Shown in pieces: positions 47,500 to 56,514 of a stretch of DNA of 64,000 nucleotides. Every line of letters begins with the position of its first letter. Positions within the stretch are counted from its first letter, which is position 1. A program made the translations under genes and the position numbers. The stretch spans positions 62,001 to 126,000 of the forward strand of contig NZ_RAIR01000007.1 of the NCBI RefSeq assembly GCF_003625485.1, read 5' to 3'. Origin of the DNA: Butyrivibrio sp. CB08 (GTDB taxonomy: Bacteria > Bacillota > Clostridia > Lachnospirales > Lachnospiraceae). The notes under the pieces were generated by a model, which ran no database searches, had not been told where the DNA came from, and worked only from the letters and a program-made list of their open reading frames with translations.

Positions 47500-48292
47500 C
47501 AATCCATCCACCTATATCTTTCACACATGTTATCCAAGCGCCATCCTTTTTTGCTTTCTCAAGCATTTTCAAATAAAAATCCACATTCTCTGGATACTCT
47601 AATTCATTAAAATGACACTGGTGAAAATTCAGCATGACTATACCACCATTGTCAGCAGTTCTACAGCAATCCTCATAAACATTCTGATTTAGTTCTACAG
47701 TGTCCATTACTGTAATCGGAATTTCTATAATGTTTTCTTTTGTTCTTTTGTATGGCTCATTTCCAACCTTATTGGAATATCCAATGGTGGAATCATATTT
47801 AATCCCTATTTTCTTGTGATATTCCCAGGTCTTATCCTTGTCAAAATTCAGATGATGCTGCCTCGTGCTTACCACTTGATGATCAAGTATCTCTTCAAGT
47901 ACTTTTTTTTCTTTAGACAGCAATTCCAAATCATTGTAAGAATCAAAAGAGCCATGGAGCCCAATCTCAAACCCTTGTTCATCAAGCATCTTAATGATTT
48001 CGACCACTCGCTTTGATGTAATCTTATATCTACCCAAAAAATTTGCAGATAGCTCACGCCGACTCTCATTTAAAAAAAAGAATGTAGACACTGCACCGTA
48101 ACTTTTTTCAAGTCTAATTATCTTTTCAAAATTCCAATATGGTTCAATGCCTTTCATTTTCAATACCAGACTCTTAAACTGAATCATTGGATGCTTTAAT
48201 CCATAATAAATATAGTGATACCACTGTTTTGTAATGCGATCCACATCATGAGAAAGACACAGCACATATGGAGCATTGTTCTTCCATTCCAT
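47486..48292 (-). CDS. Polysaccharide deacetylase-like (NodB-fold) protein
   Basis: A 268-residue NodB-type barrel. CLSHDVDRITKQ matches motif 1 (Asp-Asp region as HDVD), EIGLHGSFDSY motif 2 and MLNFHQCHF the last His motif. The usual second His of motif 2 (H-x3-H) is absent here, as it is in the 448-residue relative at 57426. It lacks a signal peptide, so a cytosolic nucleotide-sugar or lipid-linked substrate is likely. Removal of an N-acetyl group to leave an amine is the probable reaction; direct evidence is lacking. Confidence 0.78.
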   Translation of the reverse strand: MEWKNNAPYVLCLSHDVDRITKQWYHYIYYGLKHPMIQFKSLVLKMKGIEPYWNFEKIIRLEKSYGAVSTFFFLNESRRELSANFLGRYKITSKRVVEIIKMLDEQGFEIGLHGSFDSYNDLELLSKEKKVLEEILDHQVVSTRQHHLNFDKDKTWEYHKKIGIKYDSTIGYSNKVGNEPYKRTKENIIEIPITVMDTVELNQNVYEDCCRTADNGGIVMLNFHQCHFNELEYPENVDFYLKMLEKAKKDGAWITCVKDIGGWIDEQI

Positions 48293-48293
48293 A

Positions 48294-49328
48294 TCAGGAA
48301 ACCACCTCTATCATCTTTTGCCAGAATATTTCGTTTGGATTTGGCATCTCTTTAAGAATCTCCTCACGTTTTTCTTTTCCTTCTTCCCATAATGAAGGAT
48401 TTTTCATCAATTCAGTTGCTTCTTTTATTGCTTCATTATATCTTGTTTTGGGATCATGAAGCACTCTTAACAGGTGAAATTTGTTTTCCTGTTCTTCTGT
48501 TGTTCCTGACGCTATCTGATTTAAGTAAAAAGCGTAGGTCCCAAGTATGGCTGCTTCACTTGCCATACTTGCCCCTTCGCTGAACACAAATGTCGCATAA
48601 TATAGAACATGATGCACCATTTCATACGGAATATTAAGGCGATAACTCTCCAATTCTTCTGGCAGTTCACCTTCAGAAGAAATATATACCGGCATCAACT
48701 CCTCAATTCTGCGAATAAAGCGGATCTTTTCCATATTAGGCAAGCCTCTCATTCCCACATCATGGCTAGCATTCCACGACACAAATCGCACTATTGAAAA
48801 TGGTGTCCCTGCTCGTATTCCTAATTTCTGTAATATATCAATATCAGGAACAAAATCTCTGTGTAAATAAAACAGTTCTTTATAAACCGGAAGTCTTTTC
48901 TGTTTATTTCCTAGATTTGTATGAAACATCTCTGGTGTTATTATGCATTTTGAAAATCTTTTACATATGTTAAGTGAGAATTTGGAAACTTCGGTATCTT
49001 CAAAGATAATGTGAGGTTTACCTGTAAGCCAGGCGGCAACAGCCATCATCGGTGATGCTCTTCCAATCAATACATCAGGCTTAAACCGTTTAATCTCTCT
49101 ATAATAACCCACACATAATTTTATAAATAAGAATCCTTTCTCTAGAACATTCTTCCCTGTTGAATCAGCAAGTTTTACATATTCTATGCCAAACGAATCC
49201 AGCAAATCCAAATCGCCATCTTTATCTACAGCTAACACAAGCGCTGTTCCATCAGTATTTACTTTTTTAATAATATTCTTAAATTGGTGCGCCCATGCAG
49301 GATGCTCAATACTAATCCCTACTCTCAT
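48294..49328 (-). CDS. DUF354-family glycosyltransferase-like protein
   Basis: A 344-residue protein with a GT-B-like fold. MRVGISIEHPAWAHQFKNI opens with the DUF354 pattern and IGRASPMMAVAAWLTGKPHIIFEDTE is represented by its core, GKPHIIFEDTE. EGASMASEAAILGTYAFYLN is the nucleotide-binding C-terminal motif of such families (compare WecB/MurG). ATG at 49328 has AAGGAG six bases before it and is preferred over two start codons further upstream. Probably a transferase for repeat-unit assembly; specificity unknown. Confidence 0.8.
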   Translation of the reverse strand: MRVGISIEHPAWAHQFKNIIKKVNTDGTALVLAVDKDGDLDLLDSFGIEYVKLADSTGKNVLEKGFLFIKLCVGYYREIKRFKPDVLIGRASPMMAVAAWLTGKPHIIFEDTEVSKFSLNICKRFSKCIITPEMFHTNLGNKQKRLPVYKELFYLHRDFVPDIDILQKLGIRAGTPFSIVRFVSWNASHDVGMRGLPNMEKIRFIRRIEELMPVYISSEGELPEELESYRLNIPYEMVHHVLYYATFVFSEGASMASEAAILGTYAFYLNQIASGTTEEQENKFHLLRVLHDPKTRYNEAIKEATELMKNPSLWEEGKEKREEILKEMPNPNEIFWQKMIEVVS

Positions 49329-49342
49329 AGGTTTCTCCTTCA

Positions 49343-50440
49343 TCACTTCTCAAGTCGTGCATTGTCCTGCATGTCCATCCACATACCGAAACAAATACTT
49401 TGAAAAGAAAACAAGGTCAATAGCAGGAAGATAATATACCATCCGAATGGAACAGATCCATTCTTTACAATAACCTCATATACTATCTTTATAAGTACTG
49501 GTATATTAATGATTCCAAGCAAAATTCCTAAAGAATAAAGCATAAAGAGCGGATGAAAGCTATCTAGTAGATATTTCTTATAAAGACGCTCAAAAAATCT
49601 TTTAAACAACAATGCCGATATCCTTGGAACCACCTTCAATATTTTCATCTTGGATTGTTCGCCTATATTATACACTGGCTTTATCGGAACTTCGGCTATT
49701 ATACAATTTGAAATATTCAGCTTTACTAATATGTCATTTGGATATCCATAGTAGTGATATATCTGATGAATAGGAATAGAATTTAATGCCTTCAGTGAAA
49801 TAGCAGTGTACCCTGTTTGCGTATCAGAGACTGTCCAGTATCCAGAAGCTATTTTAGTCAAAAGACTTAGAATATTATTCCCAAAATATCTGATCTGCGG
49901 CATAATAATCTTTGATGCCGGATGAGAAAGGCGATTCCCTTTTACATAGTCAACTCCATTTGAAATCACAGGCCTAACAATGCTTCTCATCTCATTAGGA
50001 TCCATTTGTCCATCACCATCTATCACTACAGAACAATCAATATTATGATCCCTACACCATTTATACCCAACTGAGACAGCACCTCCTGGCCCAGAATTAT
50101 CCTGGTCAATCAATACGATCCTATCATAATCGTTATCATTGTATATAACATGTTTTGGATAATAGTTTTCCTCATCCTGTCGCATTTCATAGAGTATAGC
50201 ATCTGCTTTATTGAACCCGTCAACATCCTCAACATTTACAACGTGCTTCGGTATGCAAACTGAACTAGAGTCATTTTCAGAAATCAGCCTTCGCACCACC
50301 TCAGAGGTTTTATCCTTTGAGCCATCGTTAACTACGACAATCCTATCTACGAAGTCCGAAATCCCATAAACAACCTTGGTGATCTGTTTCTCCTCGTTAT
50401 ATGCTTTTATCACAACTGCAATCTTTTTCTCATTAATCAT
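49343..50440 (-). CDS. GT2 glycosyltransferase with C-terminal membrane helices
   Basis: A 365-residue DPM1-like enzyme. AVVIKAYNEEKQITKVV, VVNDGSKDKTSEVV and VVIDGDGQMDPNEM are the donor-site blocks; DTQTGYTAISLKALNSI and GYPNDILVKLNISNC follow. Two helices at about residues 300-350 anchor it. An insertion of about 50 residues lies between the second and third blocks. Probably loads a sugar on a polyprenyl carrier. It abuts the amidotransferase gene by two bases. Confidence 0.87.
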   Translation of the reverse strand: MINEKKIAVVIKAYNEEKQITKVVYGISDFVDRIVVVNDGSKDKTSEVVRRLISENDSSSVCIPKHVVNVEDVDGFNKADAILYEMRQDEENYYPKHVIYNDNDYDRIVLIDQDNSGPGGAVSVGYKWCRDHNIDCSVVIDGDGQMDPNEMRSIVRPVISNGVDYVKGNRLSHPASKIIMPQIRYFGNNILSLLTKIASGYWTVSDTQTGYTAISLKALNSIPIHQIYHYYGYPNDILVKLNISNCIIAEVPIKPVYNIGEQSKMKILKVVPRISALLFKRFFERLYKKYLLDSFHPLFMLYSLGILLGIINIPVLIKIVYEVIVKNGSVPFGWYIIFLLLTLFSFQSICFGMWMDMQDNARLEK

Positions 50441-50442
50441 TT

Positions 50443-52383
50443 TTACTCATACCTTTTAGGAATTTCAGAAACAATCTTAAGTGTATCTTCCATATTGACA
50501 CCAATCACGTCAAAGTACCATCTCATGGAATCAAAACGTTCTTTGTTATCTCTGTATACTAGTTCAAGGGCCTTGTCTCTATCCAACATGCCTTCTCTTA
50601 TCTGATTACTACGAAGCGTATCGTTCTCCGTAAACCCAGCCACCATACAATAGATATAATTATAGAATGGCGCTGTTCCATCCCCTATTCTCCAAGTTGT
50701 TTCCGTATCATTAGCCAATTCCCATCCATACTCAGAAATAAGAGTCTTATCAACTAATTCTTCATCCCACGGAATGTATTCATATAACCTGAAATAATTA
50801 TGTGGTATCACATAATAGCTGGCAGTCGCTGTGGCTGTATCAATAATAGAGGAATTGATATATGCTGGATTTCCTACAAACTGATTAACATAATATCCAG
50901 ACATCTTCAAAACATCACTCGCCGGTAGCCTTTCAAAATCAAGTTTCTTGAACTTCTCCTTTAAAATGTCAGGCTTAACACCACAGAATCCAAACTTAAA
51001 ATATGTCTTTTCAAGGGGGTTAGTGGCCATAAGTGTAGTATCTAGCTTATAGTCTCCCATAACCTTATTGGCATAGTAATAATATTGTTTGTCACCAGCC
51101 ATAAAAATGGGAACCATTCCTAGCGATGGCTTTCTAAGCCATGCCTCAACATTCTTTTTTATGTTATTACGTTTTTTCTTTAAATCCGCTGAAACTAGAA
51201 TAAATTCTATCCCAAGTTTTTCGCACATTCTGGATTGATTTCTTCTTGCCAGGTCAGTAACCATCCCCCAATCATAGCAGTAGGCCACTGGCTTTATGCC
51301 CATCTCTTTCACGAAATAATGTAGTCCATAACTACTATCACGCCCACCGCTGAAAGATATCATTGCTGTCTTATTGTTCTTATGGAAGTCGTCATTCCAT
51401 TTGTCAAGTTCTGCTTTTCCCATATAGGACATCTTCCTATATCCTCTGCAATAATTGCACACTCCATCTCTATCAAACTCTATAAATGGCATTGTCTCAG
51501 GAAGAACACACTTGCTGCAGCGTTTTATTTTCCGAATTCTGTCAAAGTCAATCTCATACTTGGAATAATTTATTTTACTTAGATTAGGTGAATGGTTCTC
51601 AGTTGGTGAATCTTGTATTATTTCAATATCGGATACCTCCCCTGTATATGCATCTGACATTACTACGCTCTTCCCCATAGCCAACTGAGTAATAGATTTT
51701 TCACTTATCAATTTTTTGAGCTCTGGTGTCGTAAGAATGAGCTTTTCAAGCATTAACCGCTCTGATGCAAAGATCCTAAGTTTTCCATCTTTGCTATGGC
51801 ACTCATATAATGAGCCATTATTTGTTGCCGCTATCATATGATGGCCTTCCTGCATCATAAGAATAGTAGACGCCATTCCATTCAGATTACTGTATGTCTC
51901 ATCTGACGCACTCTTCGCGTCACGTGACTCACGGTATTTTTTCCTGAATGTCTCCAAGATAACTTCTGAATCAACTTCACACTCTCTTGTATGCTCTGGT
52001 AAATGTATCCATAGTTCATCCTCATTCACAATTATGCCGTTATGAACTATAGCCATATTTTCTTTTGATACAGGTTGATTGTTCTTTGGATTATATTGTG
52101 TTCCATTGGTTACCAACCTAGAATGACCCATAATCCAAATATTTGAACTGTCAGATTCTAATATATTCTCTTCCAAATATCTAACAAACTCAACATCGTT
52201 AAGCAATTCATGCGAAGCCTTTGCCTTTCTGAGCACACAAAGCTTATCTTCCTGCATAACTGCAATACCTGAGGCATCTTTTCCCCTTACCTCGGCAAGC
52301 ATCATAAGTTTCTTAATTATATTTGCAAGCGTCTGACGGGTAATATCTTCACCCATATCAGAAATACCCCATATTCCACACAT
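50443..52383 (-). CDS. Class II glutaminase fused to N-acetyl-sugar amidotransferase (WbpG/PseA-like)
   Basis: A 646-residue two-domain enzyme. Residues 1-about 260 are a class II glutaminase: MCGIWG with Cys-2, GHSRLVTNG, and AIVHNGIIVN. Cys 289, 292, 309 and 312 then form a CxxC...CxxC knuckle, and FSGGRDSSYG at about 344-353 is the PP-loop of the WbpG family. WbpG makes amidino groups on 2,3-diacetamido uronic acids with ammonia from separate HisH2/HisF2-type partners; here the ammonia source seems built in. The downstream WbpE- and WbpD-like genes support this pathway. Both active sites look intact. Confidence 0.85.
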   Translation of the reverse strand: MCGIWGISDMGEDITRQTLANIIKKLMMLAEVRGKDASGIAVMQEDKLCVLRKAKASHELLNDVEFVRYLEENILESDSSNIWIMGHSRLVTNGTQYNPKNNQPVSKENMAIVHNGIIVNEDELWIHLPEHTRECEVDSEVILETFRKKYRESRDAKSASDETYSNLNGMASTILMMQEGHHMIAATNNGSLYECHSKDGKLRIFASERLMLEKLILTTPELKKLISEKSITQLAMGKSVVMSDAYTGEVSDIEIIQDSPTENHSPNLSKINYSKYEIDFDRIRKIKRCSKCVLPETMPFIEFDRDGVCNYCRGYRKMSYMGKAELDKWNDDFHKNNKTAMISFSGGRDSSYGLHYFVKEMGIKPVAYCYDWGMVTDLARRNQSRMCEKLGIEFILVSADLKKKRNNIKKNVEAWLRKPSLGMVPIFMAGDKQYYYYANKVMGDYKLDTTLMATNPLEKTYFKFGFCGVKPDILKEKFKKLDFERLPASDVLKMSGYYVNQFVGNPAYINSSIIDTATATASYYVIPHNYFRLYEYIPWDEELVDKTLISEYGWELANDTETTWRIGDGTAPFYNYIYCMVAGFTENDTLRSNQIREGMLDRDKALELVYRDNKERFDSMRWYFDVIGVNMEDTLKIVSEIPKRYE

Positions 52384-52511
52384 AGGCTCTCTCCAATCGT
52401 AACAGATTCTTTCTTGTTAGCAACCATCCACAACATACAAATGAATGATGCTAATATTTATGATATAAAAAACGCTCCCGACTATAATATTATTGACAAC
52501 GCAACGTTATA

Positions 52512-53711
52512 TTATTGTTTCAGAGCCTTCTTCAATTTGTCACATATCTTCTCTATCTCATCATCTTTAAGATATGGATGTATTGGCAAGCACAATACTC
52601 TGTTGCAGAGTTCTATCGTATTCGGGCAGTCAGCTATATAACTTCTTGTGTTTTCAAACGCCCCTTGTAAATGCATTGGTTTGATATAGTATATATTTGT
52701 GGGTATATTGTCTGCTTTAAGCAGCTCTTGTATTCTTTTCCTATACTCAATCTGCTCGGAATCAGAGATCTGAATAGGCAATTGAATAGTATACTGCGCC
52801 CAAGAGCTATACATCCCATCAGCAACTAAAGGTACTATCAAACCTTCAACATTCGATAATAGCTCAGTATACTTTTCAGCTACATAATTTACAGCATCTA
52901 ATTCTTCATCTCTAAATGTTGTAAACTTGGCTAATAATACTCCTGCCTGAATAGTATCCAAACGGCTATTCATGCCAAGGCGAATGTTGTTATACTTAGC
53001 ATTGGGATCTTCAAGATTCTGAGTGTCCTTACCATGAACAGCTATAGAACGACAAAGCAACGCAATGTTGTCATCATTTGTAAATATCGCGCCACCATCA
53101 CCATAACAGCCTAGCGGCTTCGCTAGAAAGAAGCTAGTTGTGCTAATATCTCCTAATGCGCATGCTTTTTTCGCTTCGCCAGATGGGAATGTATAAGATC
53201 CACCAAATCCTTGAGCTCCATCTTCAAGTAGCAAGAGATTATATTTCTTGCAAATATCACTGATAGCAGATACATCAAAAGGTTGACCAAATAAATCTAC
53301 AGCAACTACCGCTTTGGGTGTAAGCTGTCCTTCTTCTATAATTTGAATTATTGCCTTCTCCAATGATGATGCCGAAATATTATATGTTGAATCCAACACG
53401 TCAACGAATATCGGTGTTGCCCCTACGGTCGCTGGACATTCCCCAGAGCTAAAGAAAGTAAAATCCGGAACAAATACGGCATCTCCTGGACCTATGCCAT
53501 ACGCCATAAGCGCAATTGATATAGCGTCAGTTCCATTTGCACAAGAAATACAGTGCTTTACACCAACATAAGACGCGAGCGTTGCCTCAAGCTCTTTCAC
53601 CTCAGGTCCAGATATATAATGTGCAGAAGAAATAATAGCCTGGATGTTACTATCTATTTCATCCTTTATATGATCATATTGTCTCTGTAAATCTCTGAAT
53701 TGAATTGACAT
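52512..53711 (-). CDS. wbpE: DegT-type aminotransferase, WbpE-like
   Basis: A 399-residue PLP enzyme. ANGTDAISIALMAYGIGPGD, LLLLEDGAQGFGGS and SFFLAKPLGCYGDGG with the Schiff-base Lys near 198 are the landmarks; the last is nearly the wording of WbpE. WbpE aminates C3 of a UDP-2-acetamido-3-keto-glucuronate. The wbpD-like gene stands just upstream in the transcript and the amidotransferase just downstream. ATG at 53711 follows a GGAGG site. WbpA- and WbpB-type dehydrogenases are not in the window, so the route would begin elsewhere. Confidence 0.85.
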   Translation of the reverse strand: MSIQFRDLQRQYDHIKDEIDSNIQAIISSAHYISGPEVKELEATLASYVGVKHCISCANGTDAISIALMAYGIGPGDAVFVPDFTFFSSGECPATVGATPIFVDVLDSTYNISASSLEKAIIQIIEEGQLTPKAVVAVDLFGQPFDVSAISDICKKYNLLLLEDGAQGFGGSYTFPSGEAKKACALGDISTTSFFLAKPLGCYGDGGAIFTNDDNIALLCRSIAVHGKDTQNLEDPNAKYNNIRLGMNSRLDTIQAGVLLAKFTTFRDEELDAVNYVAEKYTELLSNVEGLIVPLVADGMYSSWAQYTIQLPIQISDSEQIEYRKRIQELLKADNIPTNIYYIKPMHLQGAFENTRSYIADCPNTIELCNRVLCLPIHPYLKDDEIEKICDKLKKALKQ

Positions 53712-53778
53712 TATAATAACCTCCTAAATATGATTCTCTGATTTCGTAAAAAATACTTCTTTTTTCATCCTTTTTATT

Positions 53779-54372
53779 CTAGTCAGATATCATTTCTCCA
53801 TCAATCACCTTATATTCTCTTCCGCAGTCAGGGCAAACAAACCCATTCCCCATATCATCTCTTGTTACATTATTCTGAGATTGCTTCAGGACCTGGCCAC
53901 ATTCACATACCCATCCAATCTGTTTCGCAGGAACACCCGCCATCAAAGCGTGAGGCTTAACATTGCAAGTAACCACCGCGCCAGCTGCTATCGTAGCATG
54001 ATGGCCAACTTCATGACCGCATACAATAGTAGCATTGGCGCCGATAGTGGCGTCATGACGTACTATAGTAGGAAGATATTTATGGTTTTTGGGATATCTG
54101 GCTCTTGGCGTTAAATCATTAGTAAACACGCAAGATGGACCACAAAATACATAGTCTTCTATAGTTACTCCTTCATATATGGATACATTGTTTTGTACCT
54201 TAACGCCATTTCCAAGAGTAACATTGTTACTAACATTAACGTTCTGTCCCAGTGAACAAGATTCTCCAATTATAGCCCCAGACTGAATATGGCTAAAATG
54301 CCATATCTTTGTGTTGTCACCAATAGTAACGTTATCATCTATGATAGCTGTTTCATGTAATGAATAATTCAT
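53779..54372 (-). CDS. wbpD: Left-handed beta-helix N-acetyltransferase, WbpD-like
   Basis: A 197-residue hexapeptide-repeat acetyltransferase. The repeats run from about residue 8 to 150, for example IWHFSHIQSGAIIG, VFTNDLTPRARYP and HALMAGVPAKQIGWVC. TIRHDATIGANATIVCG-like repeats surround the His expected at the active site. A C-terminal zinc-ribbon-like part has CECG and CPDCG. WbpD N-acetylates the 3-amino group made by WbpE. The adjacent WbpE-like and amidotransferase genes give a coherent diamino-uronate route. Confidence 0.87.
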   Translation of the reverse strand: MNYSLHETAIIDDNVTIGDNTKIWHFSHIQSGAIIGESCSLGQNVNVSNNVTLGNGVKVQNNVSIYEGVTIEDYVFCGPSCVFTNDLTPRARYPKNHKYLPTIVRHDATIGANATIVCGHEVGHHATIAAGAVVTCNVKPHALMAGVPAKQIGWVCECGQVLKQSQNNVTRDDMGNGFVCPDCGREYKVIDGEMISD

Positions 54373-54469
54373 TGTTAGTTATCCACCTTTCTATAGTATT
54401 AGTCTATGATAAACCATATTGGAAATCATCTCTTTATTATTCTTAACAGCTACTCCAGGATTATCTATC

Positions 54470-55255
54470 CTAAATATTGCTCCTCTTTCTATATCTGGGA
54501 GAAATACTCTCCTTAATCACATTTCCAATTTTACGTATACTGTCAATAAGAATATATCTAGCACTATAACTTTCAATCAAATACTGAGTCTCCCACTTCG
54601 GATTAAAGCTACTGTTAAACTCACATACCCCCTGAATCATACTACCCTCAAAATCAAAAACCTTCCCGCTATTAACGGCACTGCATATAGCATCATATAC
54701 AGCATAGGATGTAGCACTTGAATCCGTTTTTTTCATTTGTGCTCCGAATTGGTGGTAATACTTTTCTTCATCAACAAGCATGATATTCACTGCAACCAGT
54801 CTGTCTTGATCATAGACAGATCTTATCTGACAAGCATTGTGTTCCTCTAACGCAGTAAATAATCTGTAAAACTTTTCTTCTCCATAATCGAGATGTCTTC
54901 CTCTGTCTTCATAACTCGACTTAAGAAAGTCCCAATAAGTCTTAAATGAAGTATTATCCGTATCAATTCTATATTTTCTCTTCCCTCGATTTATACGCTC
55001 TCTTCTTTTTTTAGAAATCGAAGGAAGTACTGCTTCTACTGAGTCTGCCTTTACGCACATGGTATAATACGGAGTAGATCTAAAACCATTCCAATAGAAC
55101 GGTTGCCATGTCCACCATCTTTCCGAAAACACCATGCGAAATCTATCATATTTTGGCATTAGACTGATAACAATATTGGCATATTGGGTTAATACACTTA
55201 AAGATACATTCTGATTATTAACCCATATCCCTGCGGCAGCTACTTGCCATGGCAT
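54470..55255 (-). CDS. Second half of a frameshifted tandem GNAT (BioF2/FemAB-like) gene
   Basis: The frame opens at an ATG that is internal to a domain (MPWQVAAAGIW), 261 residues. The same frame is open upstream to about 55386, encoding WYWDATCDDEDDW and EAAFPFVYQKRKG. This matches residues of the neighbouring gene (DWFWDATSDSPEDW, TAAFPFMYRRIHG). So the true domain starts in the preceding frame. The GNAT-like core RINRGKRKYRI, HYHQF-like (KYYHQFG) and VFDFEGSMIQG is preserved. As it stands the fragment probably lacks its N-terminal third. Confidence 0.7.
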   Translation of the reverse strand: MPWQVAAAGIWVNNQNVSLSVLTQYANIVISLMPKYDRFRMVFSERWWTWQPFYWNGFRSTPYYTMCVKADSVEAVLPSISKKRRERINRGKRKYRIDTDNTSFKTYWDFLKSSYEDRGRHLDYGEEKFYRLFTALEEHNACQIRSVYDQDRLVAVNIMLVDEEKYYHQFGAQMKKTDSSATSYAVYDAICSAVNSGKVFDFEGSMIQGVCEFNSSFNPKWETQYLIESYSARYILIDSIRKIGNVIKESISPRYRKRSNI

Positions 55256-55329
55256 CTCAATAAAATATAGTCCTTTTCTCTTTTGATATACAAAAGGAAA
55301 GGCTGCCTCAATCTCTCCTGCATCATCCT

Positions 55330-56487
55330 CTATGAGTATAACCCACCAGTCATCTTCATCATCGCATGTCGCATCCCAGTACCACGCTTTGAAATATAAG
55401 GCACTTTAGAATTTACATCACAGAACTGTCTCCATCTATTCTTTGCCTGAGCAAAGTCGTACCCCCCCCTAAATTGCGCAACTATACTATCTTTGATCAA
55501 TGCTAACATCCTCCTAATACAATTTAAAAAGGTATACTTCCCACTTTCATCATGTATACAGTAACATATTTCTTCTTTTGGCGAAAAACTTATGTAAAAT
55601 AGAGCCGGACCTTTTATCATACTCCCCTCAAAGTCAAACTTTTTCCCATCATCCAACGCTTTACAAATTGCATTATGTGTTAAAAGCGACTGTGCATCCG
55701 GACACTCTGGTAAATTTACACAAAATTGGTGATATAGTGTAGTTTCATCCTTTAATACAACTTCAACTGCCACTATCTGATCTCCTGCATGAGCGCTCCT
55801 TATCTCCATTGCATTGTGATCTTCAAGTGTTTCCATTAGTTTAAAAAACTGCTCCTTAGTAAAGGATATTTCTCTATTCCATCTAAGATATGCAAGTTCA
55901 TAGAAATCCCAAATTCCCTGAAAGCTTAATTCATTTTCCCGAATTACATACTTCTTTTCTCCAGCATTTATCCGCTGCTTCCTTCTCTTTGAAACAACTG
56001 ATTTTACTTCTTCAGATGAATAGCCACTTATTGTATACGTATAACTGACACTAGATTGAAATCCTTTCCAACAAAACGGACTCCAATTGTCAAAATCTGT
56101 ATCAAAATAAATATTGAAATAATCATAATTTGGAAGTCTATCCAGGACAAATTCTACAATCTCATTCAATTTGTGAATCTTTTTTTCAAGCGACACATCC
56201 TCGGACATATCCAACCAAAGTCCACTTCTGGCCACCTGCCAAGGAGCTTCAATTCTCCACATCCCATGTATTCTTCGATACATGAACGGAAAAGCAGCTG
56301 TTATGTTTTTTCCTTCATATACTATTACTTTCCAATCTTCCGGAGAGTCTGAAGTGGCATCCCAAAACCAATCTTTTTTATATATTGGCATCTCTGGATG
56401 ACTCTCACAAATTTCATGCCATTTTACTTTGGCAAGTTGAAAATCATACTCTTTCATTTTCGCCTTAACTGATGTTATTGCTTTCAT
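55330..56487 (-). CDS. BioF2/FemAB-like GNAT protein, first half of a tandem gene broken by a frameshift
   Basis: A 385-residue frame. Residues 1-342 form a complete domain: APWQVARSGLWLD, SKRRKQRINAGEKKYVI, TLYHQFCVNLPE and KFDFEGSMIKG. The last 43 residues begin a second copy (YDFAQAKNRWRQFC compares with YDFQLAKVKWHEIC near the start) until one missing base near 55384-55389 throws the frame off and yields the tail TGMRHAMMKM. Domains of this type N-acylate amino sugars or transfer amino acids. Neighbours are a formyltransferase and a deacetylase-like gene, which fit amino-sugar N-acylation. Confidence 0.78.
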   Translation of the reverse strand: MKAITSVKAKMKEYDFQLAKVKWHEICESHPEMPIYKKDWFWDATSDSPEDWKVIVYEGKNITAAFPFMYRRIHGMWRIEAPWQVARSGLWLDMSEDVSLEKKIHKLNEIVEFVLDRLPNYDYFNIYFDTDFDNWSPFCWKGFQSSVSYTYTISGYSSEEVKSVVSKRRKQRINAGEKKYVIRENELSFQGIWDFYELAYLRWNREISFTKEQFFKLMETLEDHNAMEIRSAHAGDQIVAVEVVLKDETTLYHQFCVNLPECPDAQSLLTHNAICKALDDGKKFDFEGSMIKGPALFYISFSPKEEICYCIHDESGKYTFLNCIRRMLALIKDSIVAQFRGGYDFAQAKNRWRQFCDVNSKVPYISKRGTGMRHAMMKMTGGLYS

Positions 56488-56514
56488 AGGCCGACTTAAA
56501 TAATCTCCTTAATA

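Noticed and set aside
52384..52511. Possible terminator with a T run between the amidotransferase and WbpE-like genes
   Set aside because: A T run follows GGGAGCG on the minus strand, but I found no convincing stem before it.
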